Source: Mucilaginibacter pedocola (GTDB taxonomy: Bacteria; Bacteroidota; Bacteroidia; Sphingobacteriales; Sphingobacteriaceae). Taken from it: a stretch of DNA of 62,282 nucleotides. Location: positions 1 through 62,282 of the forward strand of contig NZ_MBTF01000017.1 in NCBI RefSeq assembly GCF_002013915.1, in the 5' to 3' direction. The stretch's first letter is position 1, and each line of letters opens with the position of its first letter. A program made the translations under genes and the position numbers. The notes beneath the pieces were generated by a model. It did not search any database and was not told where the DNA came from. It worked only from the letters and a program-made list of their open reading frames with translations. Of this stretch, positions 34,913 to 43,891 are shown one piece after another.

Positions 34913-36370
34913 ATGAAGTATCTATATAGCATAACATTCATACTCGTAGCAGCCAGGGCGATGGCCGGCAGCGGTGGCGATACCTTAAGGCTAAGCCTGC
35001 AAGAGGTGGTAGCCATGGCCAAAGCTAATTCCATTGCAGCCAAGCAAGCAACCACCGTGCGCGAAACCAACTATTGGAAATGGCGTACCTTTAAATCGAA
35101 CTATAATCCGCAACTGTCGCTTAGCGGTATATTACCCGGCTACAGCAAAACCACGCAGCCCGTGCTGCAGCCCGATGGTACTATTGTTTTTCAACCCGTG
35201 CATAACGATAATTCGTCTTTACAGTTAGATTTTAGCCAGAGCATTACCGCTACCGGCGGTACCATTTACGGTACCACTTCTATGCAGCGGTTTTACGATT
35301 TCGACCGTAAGAACGAATTGTTCAACGGGGTGCCCTATGCCATTGGTTACAGCCAGCCGCTGTTTCAGTTCAATGCTTTGCGATGGGATAAAAAGATAGA
35401 GCCGCTGAAATTTAACGAAAGCAAGCAAGCCTACATCGAATCGCAGGAGCAAATAGCCTACACCGTTAGCGGCTACTTTTTTGATCTGCTGCTGGGGCAG
35501 GTGAACCTGCAGATAGCCGAAACCAATTTTACCAATACCGAAAAGATACTGGCCATTGCCAAAGTAAAATTCGACCTGGGTAAGATATCCAAGAATGAGA
35601 TATTACAATTGCAGCTCGAACGCCTGAACGCTCAAAAAGCTGTAGGCACGGCCAAACGCGATATGGAAATTGCCACGCTGAACCTTCGCACTTATACCGG
35701 CACGGAAGGCGATGATAAAATAGCGCTGGAATTACCGGGTTCTACCATCAACATGGAAGTATCGGCAGAAAAGGTATTGACCGAGGCCTTTGCCAACCGC
35801 AGCGATGCTATTGGTTTTGTACGCCGTATTGCTGAGGCCAAACGCGATGTAGCAAAAGCCAAGGGCCAAAGCGGGTTAATAGCTACATTAACCGCAAATA
35901 TTGGTTACTCGAACACCGCCCGCAACATTCCGGATATTTACCGTAACCCGCAAAACCAGCAGTTGCTGCAATTGCAGTTCAGCATACCGGTGCTAGATTG
36001 GGGGCGCTCCAAATCGCGCATAAAAACGGCGCAGGCCAACGAGCAATTTACCGAGTACGCCGTAGAGCAGGATAAGCAAACGTTTAAACAGCAGATAGTA
36101 ACGCAGGTAACACTATTCAACATGATGAAGAACCAACTGGTTTTCACCGCGCAGGCCGATAGCATAGCCTCCGAAAAATACAAAATAGCCCGCGACCGCT
36201 ACGTGCTTGGCGACCTCAGCATCACCGACCTTAGCATCGCCTTCCAGGAGAACGACCAGGCCAAACGCGATTACGTAGCCGCCCTACGCGATTTTTGGGG
36301 AGCCTATTACCAGCTGCGGTATTTAAGCCTGTATGATTTTGAAAGGAAAGAGAAAATAACGTATAAATAG
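34913..36370 (+). CDS. TolC-family outer-membrane efflux protein
   Basis: This 485-residue outer-membrane channel has a signal peptide (ends AMAGS, about 20), two internally repeated helical halves with SLQEVVAMAKANSIAAKQ and LQLQLERLNAQKA, and the beta-barrel strands typical of the family (LSLSGILPGYS, PVLDWGRSKSRIKTAQAN). The stop at 36370 is followed by about 180 bp containing a palindromic repeat before the ATPase gene. It should form a tripartite pump with the adaptor and the ABC proteins. Confidence 0.93.
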   Translation: MKYLYSITFILVAARAMAGSGGDTLRLSLQEVVAMAKANSIAAKQATTVRETNYWKWRTFKSNYNPQLSLSGILPGYSKTTQPVLQPDGTIVFQPVHNDNSSLQLDFSQSITATGGTIYGTTSMQRFYDFDRKNELFNGVPYAIGYSQPLFQFNALRWDKKIEPLKFNESKQAYIESQEQIAYTVSGYFFDLLLGQVNLQIAETNFTNTEKILAIAKVKFDLGKISKNEILQLQLERLNAQKAVGTAKRDMEIATLNLRTYTGTEGDDKIALELPGSTINMEVSAEKVLTEAFANRSDAIGFVRRIAEAKRDVAKAKGQSGLIATLTANIGYSNTARNIPDIYRNPQNQQLLQLQFSIPVLDWGRSKSRIKTAQANEQFTEYAVEQDKQTFKQQIVTQVTLFNMMKNQLVFTAQADSIASEKYKIARDRYVLGDLSITDLSIAFQENDQAKRDYVAALRDFWGAYYQLRYLSLYDFERKEKITYK

Positions 36371-36404
36371 AGGTTAGAGGCAAGAATCAAGAGCCAAGAC
36401 AACT

Positions 36405-36462
36405 ACTCACCCTCTTTGCGAAGCAGAGAGGGTCGACAAGCGATAGCAATGTCGGGGTGAGT
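36405..36462. repeat. Folded palindromic repeat inside the efflux operon
   Basis: An outer stem ACTCACCC/GGGTGAGT encloses a CCCTCT/AGAGGG hairpin and a CGAC/GTCG hairpin, a three-arm fold of 58 bases. It resembles REP-type intergenic elements. It sits between the TolC and ATPase genes without an obvious T-run, so it may protect or partly attenuate the transcript. Confidence 0.65.
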
Positions 36463-36552
36463 AAAATAGCGACAAACAACTAACGACAAACAATTATCAA
36501 ACTATAAAAAACAACATTCACTCATTCAATAATTCAAACATTAAACCATACT

Positions 36553-37218
36553 ATGATACAATTAGAAAACATCGAAAAAGTGTACCGTACCGACACTATA
36601 CAAACATTGGCCCTGAACAGCATTAGCCTTGACGTAGAAAAAGGCGAGTTTTTATCTATAATGGGCCCCTCGGGCTGCGGCAAAAGTACGCTGCTGAATA
36701 TTATGGGCCTGCTGGATGCGCCCTCAAAAGGCGGCATAAAAATAGACGGGCAAAGCACCACCAATTTGAATGATAAGCAACTGGCCGCCTTCCGCAACAA
36801 AAAGCTGGGCTTTATCTTTCAGAGCTACCACCTCATCAACGACCTGCAGGTGCTGGATAACGTAGAACTGCCATTGCTTTACCGCAACACCACGGCAAAA
36901 GAACGTCGCGAGTTAGCTACCGAAGCGTTGGAGAAAGTAGGACTGAGCAACCGCCTTAAACATTTCCCTACGCAGCTATCGGGCGGGCAGCGCCAGCGTG
37001 TGGCCATTGCAAGGGCCATAGTGGGCCGCCCCGAAATTATATTGGCGGATGAGCCTACCGGTAACCTGGACAGCGCCATGGGTAACGAGATAATGGACAT
37101 ACTGTTACAACTGAACCGTACCGAGGGCACCACCATTGTAATGGTTACGCACGATGAGCACATGGCCAAAAAAACGCATCGTTTGGTAAGGCTGTTCGAT
37201 GGTTCGCAGGTTCAATAA
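36553..37218 (+). CDS. ABC transporter ATP-binding protein (MacB/LolD type)
   Basis: This 221-residue cytoplasmic ATPase has Walker A GPSGCGKST, Q-loop FIFQSYHLI, signature LSGGQRQRVAIARAI, Walker B IILADEPTGNLD and the H-loop VMVTHDEH. The single-domain size and the MacB/LolD-like signature fit pumps with FtsX-type permeases. The two permease genes follow, the first by 25 bp. Confidence 0.95.
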   Translation: MIQLENIEKVYRTDTIQTLALNSISLDVEKGEFLSIMGPSGCGKSTLLNIMGLLDAPSKGGIKIDGQSTTNLNDKQLAAFRNKKLGFIFQSYHLINDLQVLDNVELPLLYRNTTAKERRELATEALEKVGLSNRLKHFPTQLSGGQRQRVAIARAIVGRPEIILADEPTGNLDSAMGNEIMDILLQLNRTEGTTIVMVTHDEHMAKKTHRLVRLFDGSQVQ

Positions 37219-37243
37219 TTCATCAACCTAAACACAAAAAGCC

Positions 37244-38476
37244 ATGTTAAAGAATTACTTTAAAATTGCCATAGCGGTACTCAAACGCCGCAAGTTCTTC
37301 ACTTTTATAAGCCTGTTCGGTATCAGCTTTACGTTGACCATTTTGCTGGTGATGACCGCCTTTATTGATAAAATAGCCAACGATAACTACCCCGACCGTA
37401 AACGCGACCGCTCGCTCTACATCGCTAAAATGGAGTTGAAAGGAAAGGAGAGCATGAACTCTGCCGGTTTAAGCTACTACTATATCGACCACTACATCGC
37501 CAAAATGAAAACACCGGTAATGGTGGCTATTTCGTCGGGTTTTAACTCTACCAATACCTATGTGAATAATCGTAAAGTGACCATCAATTACAAGTACGTG
37601 AATGCTGATTTCTGGAACGTGCTCGATTTTGAATTTGTGGAGGGCAAGCCTATCAGCAAACAACAAACCGATAATGCCGAACGCGTTACCGTAATATCTG
37701 AAGATATGAAGAACGAATACTTTGGCGAGGGCAGCGGCCCGGCGATTGGTAAGTACATAGAGGCGGATAATATTAAATACCGTGTTTGCGGTGTAGTAAA
37801 AAGCCTGCCCATCACAGCATACGTGCTCTATTCAGATATTTACCTGCCTATTACCACCACCAAAACCAAGCTTGATGCCGATAAAGGCTACCTGGGAGGC
37901 TACGGCGCTATTGTGTTAGCAAAAGATGCTGCCGATGTACCAAAAATGAAGAAGGAGTATGCCGAGCTTACTGCCAAACTTCCCATCCCCGGCAAAGAGT
38001 GGGACCACCTGTACAGCCATGCCGATACTTATTTGGAGGGCTACGTACGTACAGGTAATGAGAAAAGCTCGGGCATGACGATCGTTTTCACTGCAATAGC
38101 TTGTTTTGCTTTGTTCGTGATGCTACTGCCTACGCTGAATTTGGTGAACGTAAATATCACGCGCATCATGGAGCGCTCGTCGGAAATTGGTGTGCGTAAA
38201 GCATTTGGTGCGTCGTCTAAAACGCTGGTTTATCAATTCATCGTCGAGAACCTTATCCTCACCTTTTTGGGCGGGATGATAGGCGTGGTGTTATCGGTAG
38301 TGGTAATGTATTTTATTAACGACGCTGACCTGATAGCTAACCTGAACCTAAGGCTAAACTTTACAGTGCTGGGTTACGCTTTGCTTACCTGCCTGTTCTT
38401 CGGGCTGCTGTCAGGCGTTTATCCTGCCTGGCGCATGTCTAAGCTCAATATTGTAGCTGCTTTAAAGGCTAACTAA
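37244..38476 (+). CDS. FtsX/MacB-type ABC transporter permease 1
   Basis: This 410-residue inner-membrane protein has one helix near residue 20-40 (KFFTFISLFGISFTLTILLV), a large periplasmic MacB core domain (about 45-270), and three C-terminal helices with IMERSSEIGVRKAFGASSKTL, the FtsX signature. It is half of the transmembrane part; the neighbouring gene encodes a related but distinct permease. Substrate export, or mechanical work on the outer pump, is the role; the substrate is unknown. Confidence 0.92.
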   Translation: MLKNYFKIAIAVLKRRKFFTFISLFGISFTLTILLVMTAFIDKIANDNYPDRKRDRSLYIAKMELKGKESMNSAGLSYYYIDHYIAKMKTPVMVAISSGFNSTNTYVNNRKVTINYKYVNADFWNVLDFEFVEGKPISKQQTDNAERVTVISEDMKNEYFGEGSGPAIGKYIEADNIKYRVCGVVKSLPITAYVLYSDIYLPITTTKTKLDADKGYLGGYGAIVLAKDAADVPKMKKEYAELTAKLPIPGKEWDHLYSHADTYLEGYVRTGNEKSSGMTIVFTAIACFALFVMLLPTLNLVNVNITRIMERSSEIGVRKAFGASSKTLVYQFIVENLILTFLGGMIGVVLSVVVMYFINDADLIANLNLRLNFTVLGYALLTCLFFGLLSGVYPAWRMSKLNIVAALKAN

Positions 38477-38497
38477 AATGGAGAGGCGCGCTTTAAA

Positions 38498-38602
38498 TTC
38501 CCCTCTTGAGAGGGGGCGGGTAAGGATGAGCGAGAGCAGGGGTGTGTTAGCCACTAACGGTTTCGCGTTCAACACTCCCCTGCACCCCTCTCAAGAGGGG
38601 AA
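38498..38602. repeat. 105 bp inverted-repeat element between the permease genes
   Basis: TTCCCCTCTTGAGAGGGG at 38498 and its reverse complement at 38585-38602 bound the element, and each arm is itself nearly palindromic. Inner blocks AGGGGTGTGTT and AACACTCCCCT also pair. The size, symmetry and lack of an ORF suggest a non-autonomous repeat of MITE or REP type. Confidence 0.75.
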
Positions 38603-38666
38603 CCGCACCGGCCTTTGCGCGCCTTTTTATAAAATTAAATTTATCAACCTATAAACTCAAAATATC

Positions 38667-39851
38667 ATGTTTAAGCATTTATTTAAAATGATCTGGAACA
38701 AGAAGAAGCAAAACTCGCTGCTGATGGTGGAGATATTGCTGTCGTTCATGGTCATCTTTGGCGTATTCAGTTTCGCCATCAACTCCTATAACAACTACGC
38801 CAAGCCTATGGGCATCAATTACGATAAGGTTTGGGCCATCAGCTATAACCACACGCTCGAAACCACTAATGCCGATTCGGTTACGCTGGTTTATCAAACC
38901 CTGTTGCGCAATATCAAGGCGCTGCCATTGGTGGTAGACGCGGGTTACGCAAGCAGCAACATCCCCTTCAGTAACAACCATATGAGCACCGGTTTTAAAA
39001 TTAAGGGCAGGGAGATAAGCAACGTAAATAACTTTTTTATGGACGAAAATTACCTGAAAGTGATGGGTGCCAAAATGGTTTCGGGGAGATGGTATAACAA
39101 AGCCGATATGGTATCAAAAGCCAATGTGGTAGTGATCAACGAAACGCTGAAAGAAAAAGTTTTTGGTAAAGGTGAGGCCCTTGGCAAATTGCTGGGCAGC
39201 GACGACGACAAAAACAAACGCAAGGTAATAGGCATAATAGCCGACATAAAAAACGATGGCGATTACCAAAAGGCCGCCCCCGGGCTGTTTAATGCGCACG
39301 ATACCGCTGCTTACAAATGGATGGGCAAAATATTGGTGAAAGTTGCGCCCGAGGCCGATGCGAACTTCGAGGGGAAATTGTACAAACTGATGTCGAACAC
39401 CTTCAAAAACTCTAACATCGAGATAGAGCATTTGGATAACAAACTTACCGCCTACAACAAGTTCACGCTGGTGCCGCTTATCATTTTGTCGATAGTGGCA
39501 GCGTTTCTAATCATTAACGTGGCCTTGGGCATTTTCGGTGTGCTTTGGTATAACATTAACAAACGCAAAGGCGAGATAGGTTTGCGCCGAGCCATTGGTG
39601 CGCCGGGTAATGCGGTATCGGCACAATTGGTTTATGAAGCTTTGATACTGGCCACCTTATCGCTGGTATTAGGTGCCGTATTCGCCGTGCAGTTTCCCTT
39701 GCTTAACGTATTCGACTTGCCTGCAAGTGTTTACCTGCTGGCCCTGCTTTTTGCGGCGATATTTATTTATACGCTGGTGCTTATTTGCTCGCTTTACCCC
39801 GGCAAACAGGCGGCGGCAATTTACCCGGCGGTTGCTTTACATGAAGAATAA
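38667..39851 (+). CDS. FtsX/MacB-type ABC transporter permease 2
   Basis: This 394-residue inner-membrane protein has the same layout as permease 1: an N-terminal helix (SLLMVEILLSFMVIFGVFSF), a periplasmic MacB-core domain, and three C-terminal helices with KRKGEIGLRRAIGAPGNAV. It differs clearly in sequence from permease 1, so the pump is probably a heterodimer. The stop is 17 bp before the regulator gene. Confidence 0.92.
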   Translation: MFKHLFKMIWNKKKQNSLLMVEILLSFMVIFGVFSFAINSYNNYAKPMGINYDKVWAISYNHTLETTNADSVTLVYQTLLRNIKALPLVVDAGYASSNIPFSNNHMSTGFKIKGREISNVNNFFMDENYLKVMGAKMVSGRWYNKADMVSKANVVVINETLKEKVFGKGEALGKLLGSDDDKNKRKVIGIIADIKNDGDYQKAAPGLFNAHDTAAYKWMGKILVKVAPEADANFEGKLYKLMSNTFKNSNIEIEHLDNKLTAYNKFTLVPLIILSIVAAFLIINVALGIFGVLWYNINKRKGEIGLRRAIGAPGNAVSAQLVYEALILATLSLVLGAVFAVQFPLLNVFDLPASVYLLALLFAAIFIYTLVLICSLYPGKQAAAIYPAVALHEE

Positions 39852-39868
39852 TAATTTAGCTTTGGCGT

Positions 39869-41242
39869 ATGATACTGGTTATTGATGATGATGTGGCGGT
39901 GCGTACCTCGCTCCAGCTATTGCTCAGGAGCGAAGGGTATGCCGTAAGCGGTGCCGATGCGCCCGAAGAAGCCCTGCGTATCATTCGGGATGATGCGCCC
40001 GAACTCATCATCCTGGATCTGAATTTCTCCATCAGTACCACAGGCGAGGAGGGGATGGCACTGCTGGGCGACATTAAAAAGCTGAATGCGGGTATACCTA
40101 TCATCCTGATTACCGGATGGGGAAGCATAGCTTTGGCCGTGCAGGGCATGAAACTGGGTGCCAACGATTTCATTAACAAACCCTGGGATAACGGGCATTT
40201 GCTGCAGTCGGTAAAAACCTTGCTGGATCTGCGCGAAGAAAAGGCCGTTAACCGCACCCGCAAGCAACTGGACAAAGAGTACAATTTTAAGCACATTATA
40301 GGCGAAGACCCGCAGATGCTGCATATACTGGAAACCATAGGGAGGGTGGCAGGCACCGATGCCTCCATCCTCATTATGGGCGAAAGCGGCACGGGTAAAG
40401 AGCTGATAGCCGAAGCCGTGCACCAGAATAGCCTGCGCCGCAACAAGCCGTTCATTAAGGTGAATTTGGGCGGGATATCCACCTCCTTATTCGAGAGTGA
40501 AATGTTCGGCCATATACGCGGTGCTTTTACCGATGCACGTTTCGACAGGGCGGGGCGTTTTGAATTGGCCAACAAAGGCACCATTTTTTTAGATGAGATA
40601 GGCGACCTTGATGCCGGCAGTCAGGTAAAGTTATTGCGCGTATTGCAAGATCGTACTTACGAGGTGCTTGGCAGCAGCCGCACTAAAACTGTAGATGTAC
40701 GTGTGGTTTGCGCCACCAATAAAAACCTTTCGAGTATGGCAAATAACGGTACTTTCAGGGAGGATCTTCTGTACCGCATCAATCTCATCACCGTTACGCT
40801 GCCTGCCCTGCGCGAGCGCCCTACGGATATACCGCTGCTGGTGGAGTTTTTTATGAACAACCTGAAGCAGATATACAACCGGCCCGAGTTATCGGTTAGT
40901 AAAAGCGCCATGAAGTGGTTGCAGCAATTGCCGTTGCCGGGTAACATACGCCAGTTGAAGAATTTGGTGGAGCGATCTATACTCGTCAGCAAAAAGAATG
41001 TGTTGGAGATAGACGATTTCCGTTCGCAACTGGAGCTATCGCCGCAAAAAGCAGGCGATACTAAATGGCCCGGCGTGGGTACTGTAACGTTGGAGGAGAT
41101 GGAGATAGAAATGATCAAACGCGCCATGGCCTTCCACAAAAACAAGGTGAGCAAAGCGGCCCCGGCATTGGGCCTCACGCGCAGCGCCCTGTACCGCAGG
41201 CTCGAAAAATTTGAGATTCCTTACGATGAAGCTGAGGACTAA
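39869..41242 (+). CDS. NtrC-family sigma-54-dependent response regulator
   Basis: This 457-residue activator has a receiver domain (about 1-120, VIDDD, phospho-acceptor Asp in LIILDLNF, Lys in INKPWD), an AAA+ domain (about 145-375, Walker A GESGTGKE, Walker B GTIFLDEIGDLD, arginine-finger region) and a C-terminal Fis-type helix-turn-helix (NKVSKAAPALGLTRSALYRRL). The sigma-54 contact loop reads GAFTDA instead of GAFTGA, a variant I believe is common in Bacteroidota. It likely binds the palindrome at 33543 and activates the promoter at 33609, so the operon regulates itself. The next gene is its cognate kinase. Confidence 0.95.
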   Translation: MILVIDDDVAVRTSLQLLLRSEGYAVSGADAPEEALRIIRDDAPELIILDLNFSISTTGEEGMALLGDIKKLNAGIPIILITGWGSIALAVQGMKLGANDFINKPWDNGHLLQSVKTLLDLREEKAVNRTRKQLDKEYNFKHIIGEDPQMLHILETIGRVAGTDASILIMGESGTGKELIAEAVHQNSLRRNKPFIKVNLGGISTSLFESEMFGHIRGAFTDARFDRAGRFELANKGTIFLDEIGDLDAGSQVKLLRVLQDRTYEVLGSSRTKTVDVRVVCATNKNLSSMANNGTFREDLLYRINLITVTLPALRERPTDIPLLVEFFMNNLKQIYNRPELSVSKSAMKWLQQLPLPGNIRQLKNLVERSILVSKKNVLEIDDFRSQLELSPQKAGDTKWPGVGTVTLEEMEIEMIKRAMAFHKNKVSKAAPALGLTRSALYRRLEKFEIPYDEAED

Positions 41243-42530
41243 GTACATCCTTTTTGTAGTAATACTGCACGCGCTTGCGCTGGCCTTAAGCTTCTATATT
41301 TTCGATCAGGACAGGATATGGTTCATCGCATCCGAGGTGGTGGTGCTCATTTCGGTAGTTATTGCTATACAATTATACCAGCAACTCATCCGCCCCATAA
41401 AAATGCTGTTGCAAGGCATCGAGGCTATTAAAGACCAGGATTTTAGCGTGAAGTTCCTCCCCACGGGCAAGCACGAAGTTGACCAATTGATAAACGTTTA
41501 TAACCACATGATAGACGCCCTGAGAGACGAACGCACCCGGCAGGAAGAACAGCACTTCTTTTTAGAGAAGCTGATACATACCTCGCCAACGGGGATAGTG
41601 ATACTCGACCACGATAACCGCATCAAGCAGCTCAACCCTAAGGCGGTGGAAGTGTTGGCGTTATCGGAAAAAGAAATGGTGGGACAGGAAATAGGGCAGG
41701 TACCAAGCCCCTTATTGCAACATGCGGCCTCGTTAAAAGCGGGCGAATCTATTACCCTAAAACCCGATGGCATTAATACCTACAAACTGCAGCGGTCAAA
41801 CTTTATAGATCGTGGTTTTCAGCGTGGCTTTTTAATGATAGAAGAACTTACAGCTGAGATACTGGCCGCCGAAAAGAATGCCTACGGAAAAGTGATACGC
41901 ATGATGGCGCACGAGGTGAACAATACCATTGGCCCGGTCAACTCCATATTGCAATCGACCCTCCGCACCCATAGCCTGTGGGAAAACCAACCCGACAACG
42001 CCCTGAATAATGCCCTGCAGGTAGCATTCGACCGTAATCAAAACCTCAACCACTTCATGCGCAACTTTGCCGATTTGGTGAAGCTGCCACCCGCAAATAA
42101 AAAGCCTACCGACCTTAACCTGCTGCTAAAAGCCGTGATAGAACTAATGCAGCTAAAAGCGCAGGGCAAACAGGTGCAGCTAATATTTAATGCGTCGCCC
42201 AACCCATACATCATCAACGCCGATGTGCAGCAACTGGAGCAGGCGCTCATCAATATCGTGAAAAACGCTATCGAGGCTATTGAGGGAGAGGGTGTTGTTA
42301 CCTTTAATGTCGACATTAAAAAGCATCTGCTTACCATAACCGATACCGGAAAAGGCATTAGCGAAGAGGAGAGCGCCCAGCTGTTTTCTCCTTTCTTTAG
42401 TACAAAAAAAGACGGGCAGGGGATAGGTTTAACCCTGGTACGCGAGATAATGCTGAACCACGGGTACGAGTTTTCTTTAAAAACGATACAAAAAAATAAT
42501 ACGGTTTTCTCCATCTCTTTTAATGGGTAG
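41226..42530 (+). CDS. Sensor histidine kinase of the efflux two-component system
   Basis: This inner-membrane kinase has two N-terminal helices separated by a very short periplasmic loop (FDQDRIW), a HAMP linker (about 60-110), a PAS domain (SPTGIVILDHDNRIKQLNPKA), a dimerisation/phospho-acceptor helix with His in MAHEVNN, and an ATPase domain with NIVKNAIEAI, DTGKGI and GQGIGLTLVREI. With almost no periplasmic domain it probably senses the membrane or a partner transporter. The start at 41226 (MKLRTK) is preferred over 41211; either overlaps the regulator gene. Confidence 0.92.
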   Translation: MKLRTKYILFVVILHALALALSFYIFDQDRIWFIASEVVVLISVVIAIQLYQQLIRPIKMLLQGIEAIKDQDFSVKFLPTGKHEVDQLINVYNHMIDALRDERTRQEEQHFFLEKLIHTSPTGIVILDHDNRIKQLNPKAVEVLALSEKEMVGQEIGQVPSPLLQHAASLKAGESITLKPDGINTYKLQRSNFIDRGFQRGFLMIEELTAEILAAEKNAYGKVIRMMAHEVNNTIGPVNSILQSTLRTHSLWENQPDNALNNALQVAFDRNQNLNHFMRNFADLVKLPPANKKPTDLNLLLKAVIELMQLKAQGKQVQLIFNASPNPYIINADVQQLEQALINIVKNAIEAIEGEGVVTFNVDIKKHLLTITDTGKGISEEESAQLFSPFFSTKKDGQGIGLTLVREIMLNHGYEFSLKTIQKNNTVFSISFNG

Positions 42531-42664
42531 TTATGTCTTATTTGTTTGTTAACTAATTGTTTATGTTTATTTAACGGCGCTTTTCTGCCCAACCTGCATT
42601 CAAGGCCCCACCCATGGTTATGATCTGAAATTAAAAAAAACGAAAGTTTTTTGCACGGTAATTG

Positions 42665-42693
42665 TTGGTTTATAAACTGAAGTTTGTATCTTC
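42665..42693 (+). promoter_or_regulatory. Promoter of the first paralogous secreted-protein gene
   Basis: TTG at 42665 and TATCTTC at 42687 are separated by 19 bases, as in the Bacteroidota -33/-7 promoter. The paralogous gene downstream has the same arrangement at 43839. Confidence 0.55.
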
Positions 42694-42717
42694 ATAATTC
42701 CAATTATACCAATTTTC

Positions 42718-43479
42718 ATGAGAAGAATCGCCAATTACGCAATGGGCTGCGTTGCAGTCCTGTTGATTAATACCAATAGTTTCGCGCAAAATATCGAGGC
42801 CGCGTTGACTTCAAAAGAGTCGGCTATTGACAATATGGTAATGGGCTACAACAGCAACGGCGACCAATCGCGCCTGTTTAACTCCCCCAAGTACGACGCT
42901 TACGATAAAACCATAAAAGGCAATGCCTACTTTGCCGATGCGGCAGAGTTTAGCACCGGCAACGTGGAGTACGATGGTTTTAGCTATAAAAACATGCAGT
43001 TGATGTACGATATGAACCGTGGTTCGGTAGTAATGCAATTGCCCAACAAAGCTTCTATGGTAGAGCTGGTGAGCGATAGAGTGCAAAGCTTTGACATTGC
43101 CGGGCACCACTTTGTACGTGTAGAGGCTTTTTCTCAAGAAGCCGGTTCTGCTATTCCTGCCGGTTTTTATGATGTGATGTACAGTGGCAAAACCGAGTTT
43201 ATCGTTCATCGCGAAAAAGCCATGCAGGCAGGCACCTTTTCTGCCGAAGCTGCAAGTATGTATGTTAAAATAGATGGCGCTTACAAAAGCTTCGATAGCC
43301 AAAAGTCGCTACTGAGCCTTTTGAGCAACAGGAAACAGGAGCTTTCGACCTATATTAAAGATAACGCAATTAATTTCGATGCTGATAAAGAGCAGGCGGT
43401 TGTTAAAATTGTCGCTTTTTACGATCAGTCGCTTATTGCCGGCAAGCAGCCGCTTTTAGTAAGCGCCAACAAAAAGTAA
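42718..43479 (+). CDS. Secreted protein of unknown function, paralogue A
   Basis: This 253-residue protein has a signal peptide ending NSFAQ (about 24). I do not recognise a family. Visible features are a conserved core shared with the next gene: GDQSRL(F/Y)N(S/G)P, (K/S)xI/xGxxYF, G(N/D)VEYDGF, GSVVMQLP, ELxSDRVQxFDIxGHHF and a C-terminal KEQxVVKxxAxYDQ. The protein is mostly beta-predicted with no catalytic signature. Both paralogues precede a TonB-dependent receptor, a DUF4249 lipoprotein and an MG2-like protein. It may be a periplasmic or surface partner of that receptor. Confidence 0.8.
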   Translation: MRRIANYAMGCVAVLLINTNSFAQNIEAALTSKESAIDNMVMGYNSNGDQSRLFNSPKYDAYDKTIKGNAYFADAAEFSTGNVEYDGFSYKNMQLMYDMNRGSVVMQLPNKASMVELVSDRVQSFDIAGHHFVRVEAFSQEAGSAIPAGFYDVMYSGKTEFIVHREKAMQAGTFSAEAASMYVKIDGAYKSFDSQKSLLSLLSNRKQELSTYIKDNAINFDADKEQAVVKIVAFYDQSLIAGKQPLLVSANKK

Positions 43480-43838
43480 TAGAAACGCGATACTGCAGCG
43501 ATAGGATTTGCTGATCTCATTTTACAGGCGAAGAAAATACCACCTGATTTTGCCCCATCTTCAGCATTAAAAACAGGCAACGCGTTGGCTTAATCCCGAT
43601 GCGCCAATAATGCCGGGCTATGGTTAAATATTATCGGGAAAGCTGCACGGTATTCATCGATAATTTTGCCTCATCATTCTTTTTTTACATATTGCTTTCA
43701 GTTTTAGCAGCGGCTCAATTCCCCCAATGCCCGTTGTTTAATTGCCAATTGTTTGCCTTTTTTTATTTAATGGATTTGTTGTAATACGTAATAAATGCGT
43801 TACACTTAAACATTTTAACTATTTTTTTAGGTAATCGC
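43480..43838. other. Intergenic stretch between the paralogues
   Basis: About 360 bases without a gene. An imperfect inverted repeat TCCCGAT/ATCGGGA (43594-43600 with 43633-43639) is the only structure seen. No RNA gene or terminator is evident. Confidence 0.5.
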
Positions 43839-43867
43839 TTGGTATTTAACTAAAACTATGTAATTTC
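43839..43867 (+). promoter_or_regulatory. Promoter of the second paralogue
   Basis: TTG at 43839 and TAATTTC at 43861 are 19 bases apart. The leaders of both paralogues share AATTCCAATT, then ACCAATTTT directly before ATGAGAAGA, so the promoter was duplicated with the gene. Confidence 0.6.
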
Positions 43868-43891
43868 AAAATTCCAATTGACCAATTTTAA

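Noticed and set aside
39856..40584. A 242-codon open frame on the minus strand
   Set aside because: It is antisense to the NtrC-type regulator and has the serine- and arginine-rich composition of a shadow.
43594..43639. The inverted repeat between the secreted paralogues as a regulatory RNA
   Set aside because: It is only a 7 bp stem with a long loop and no further support.
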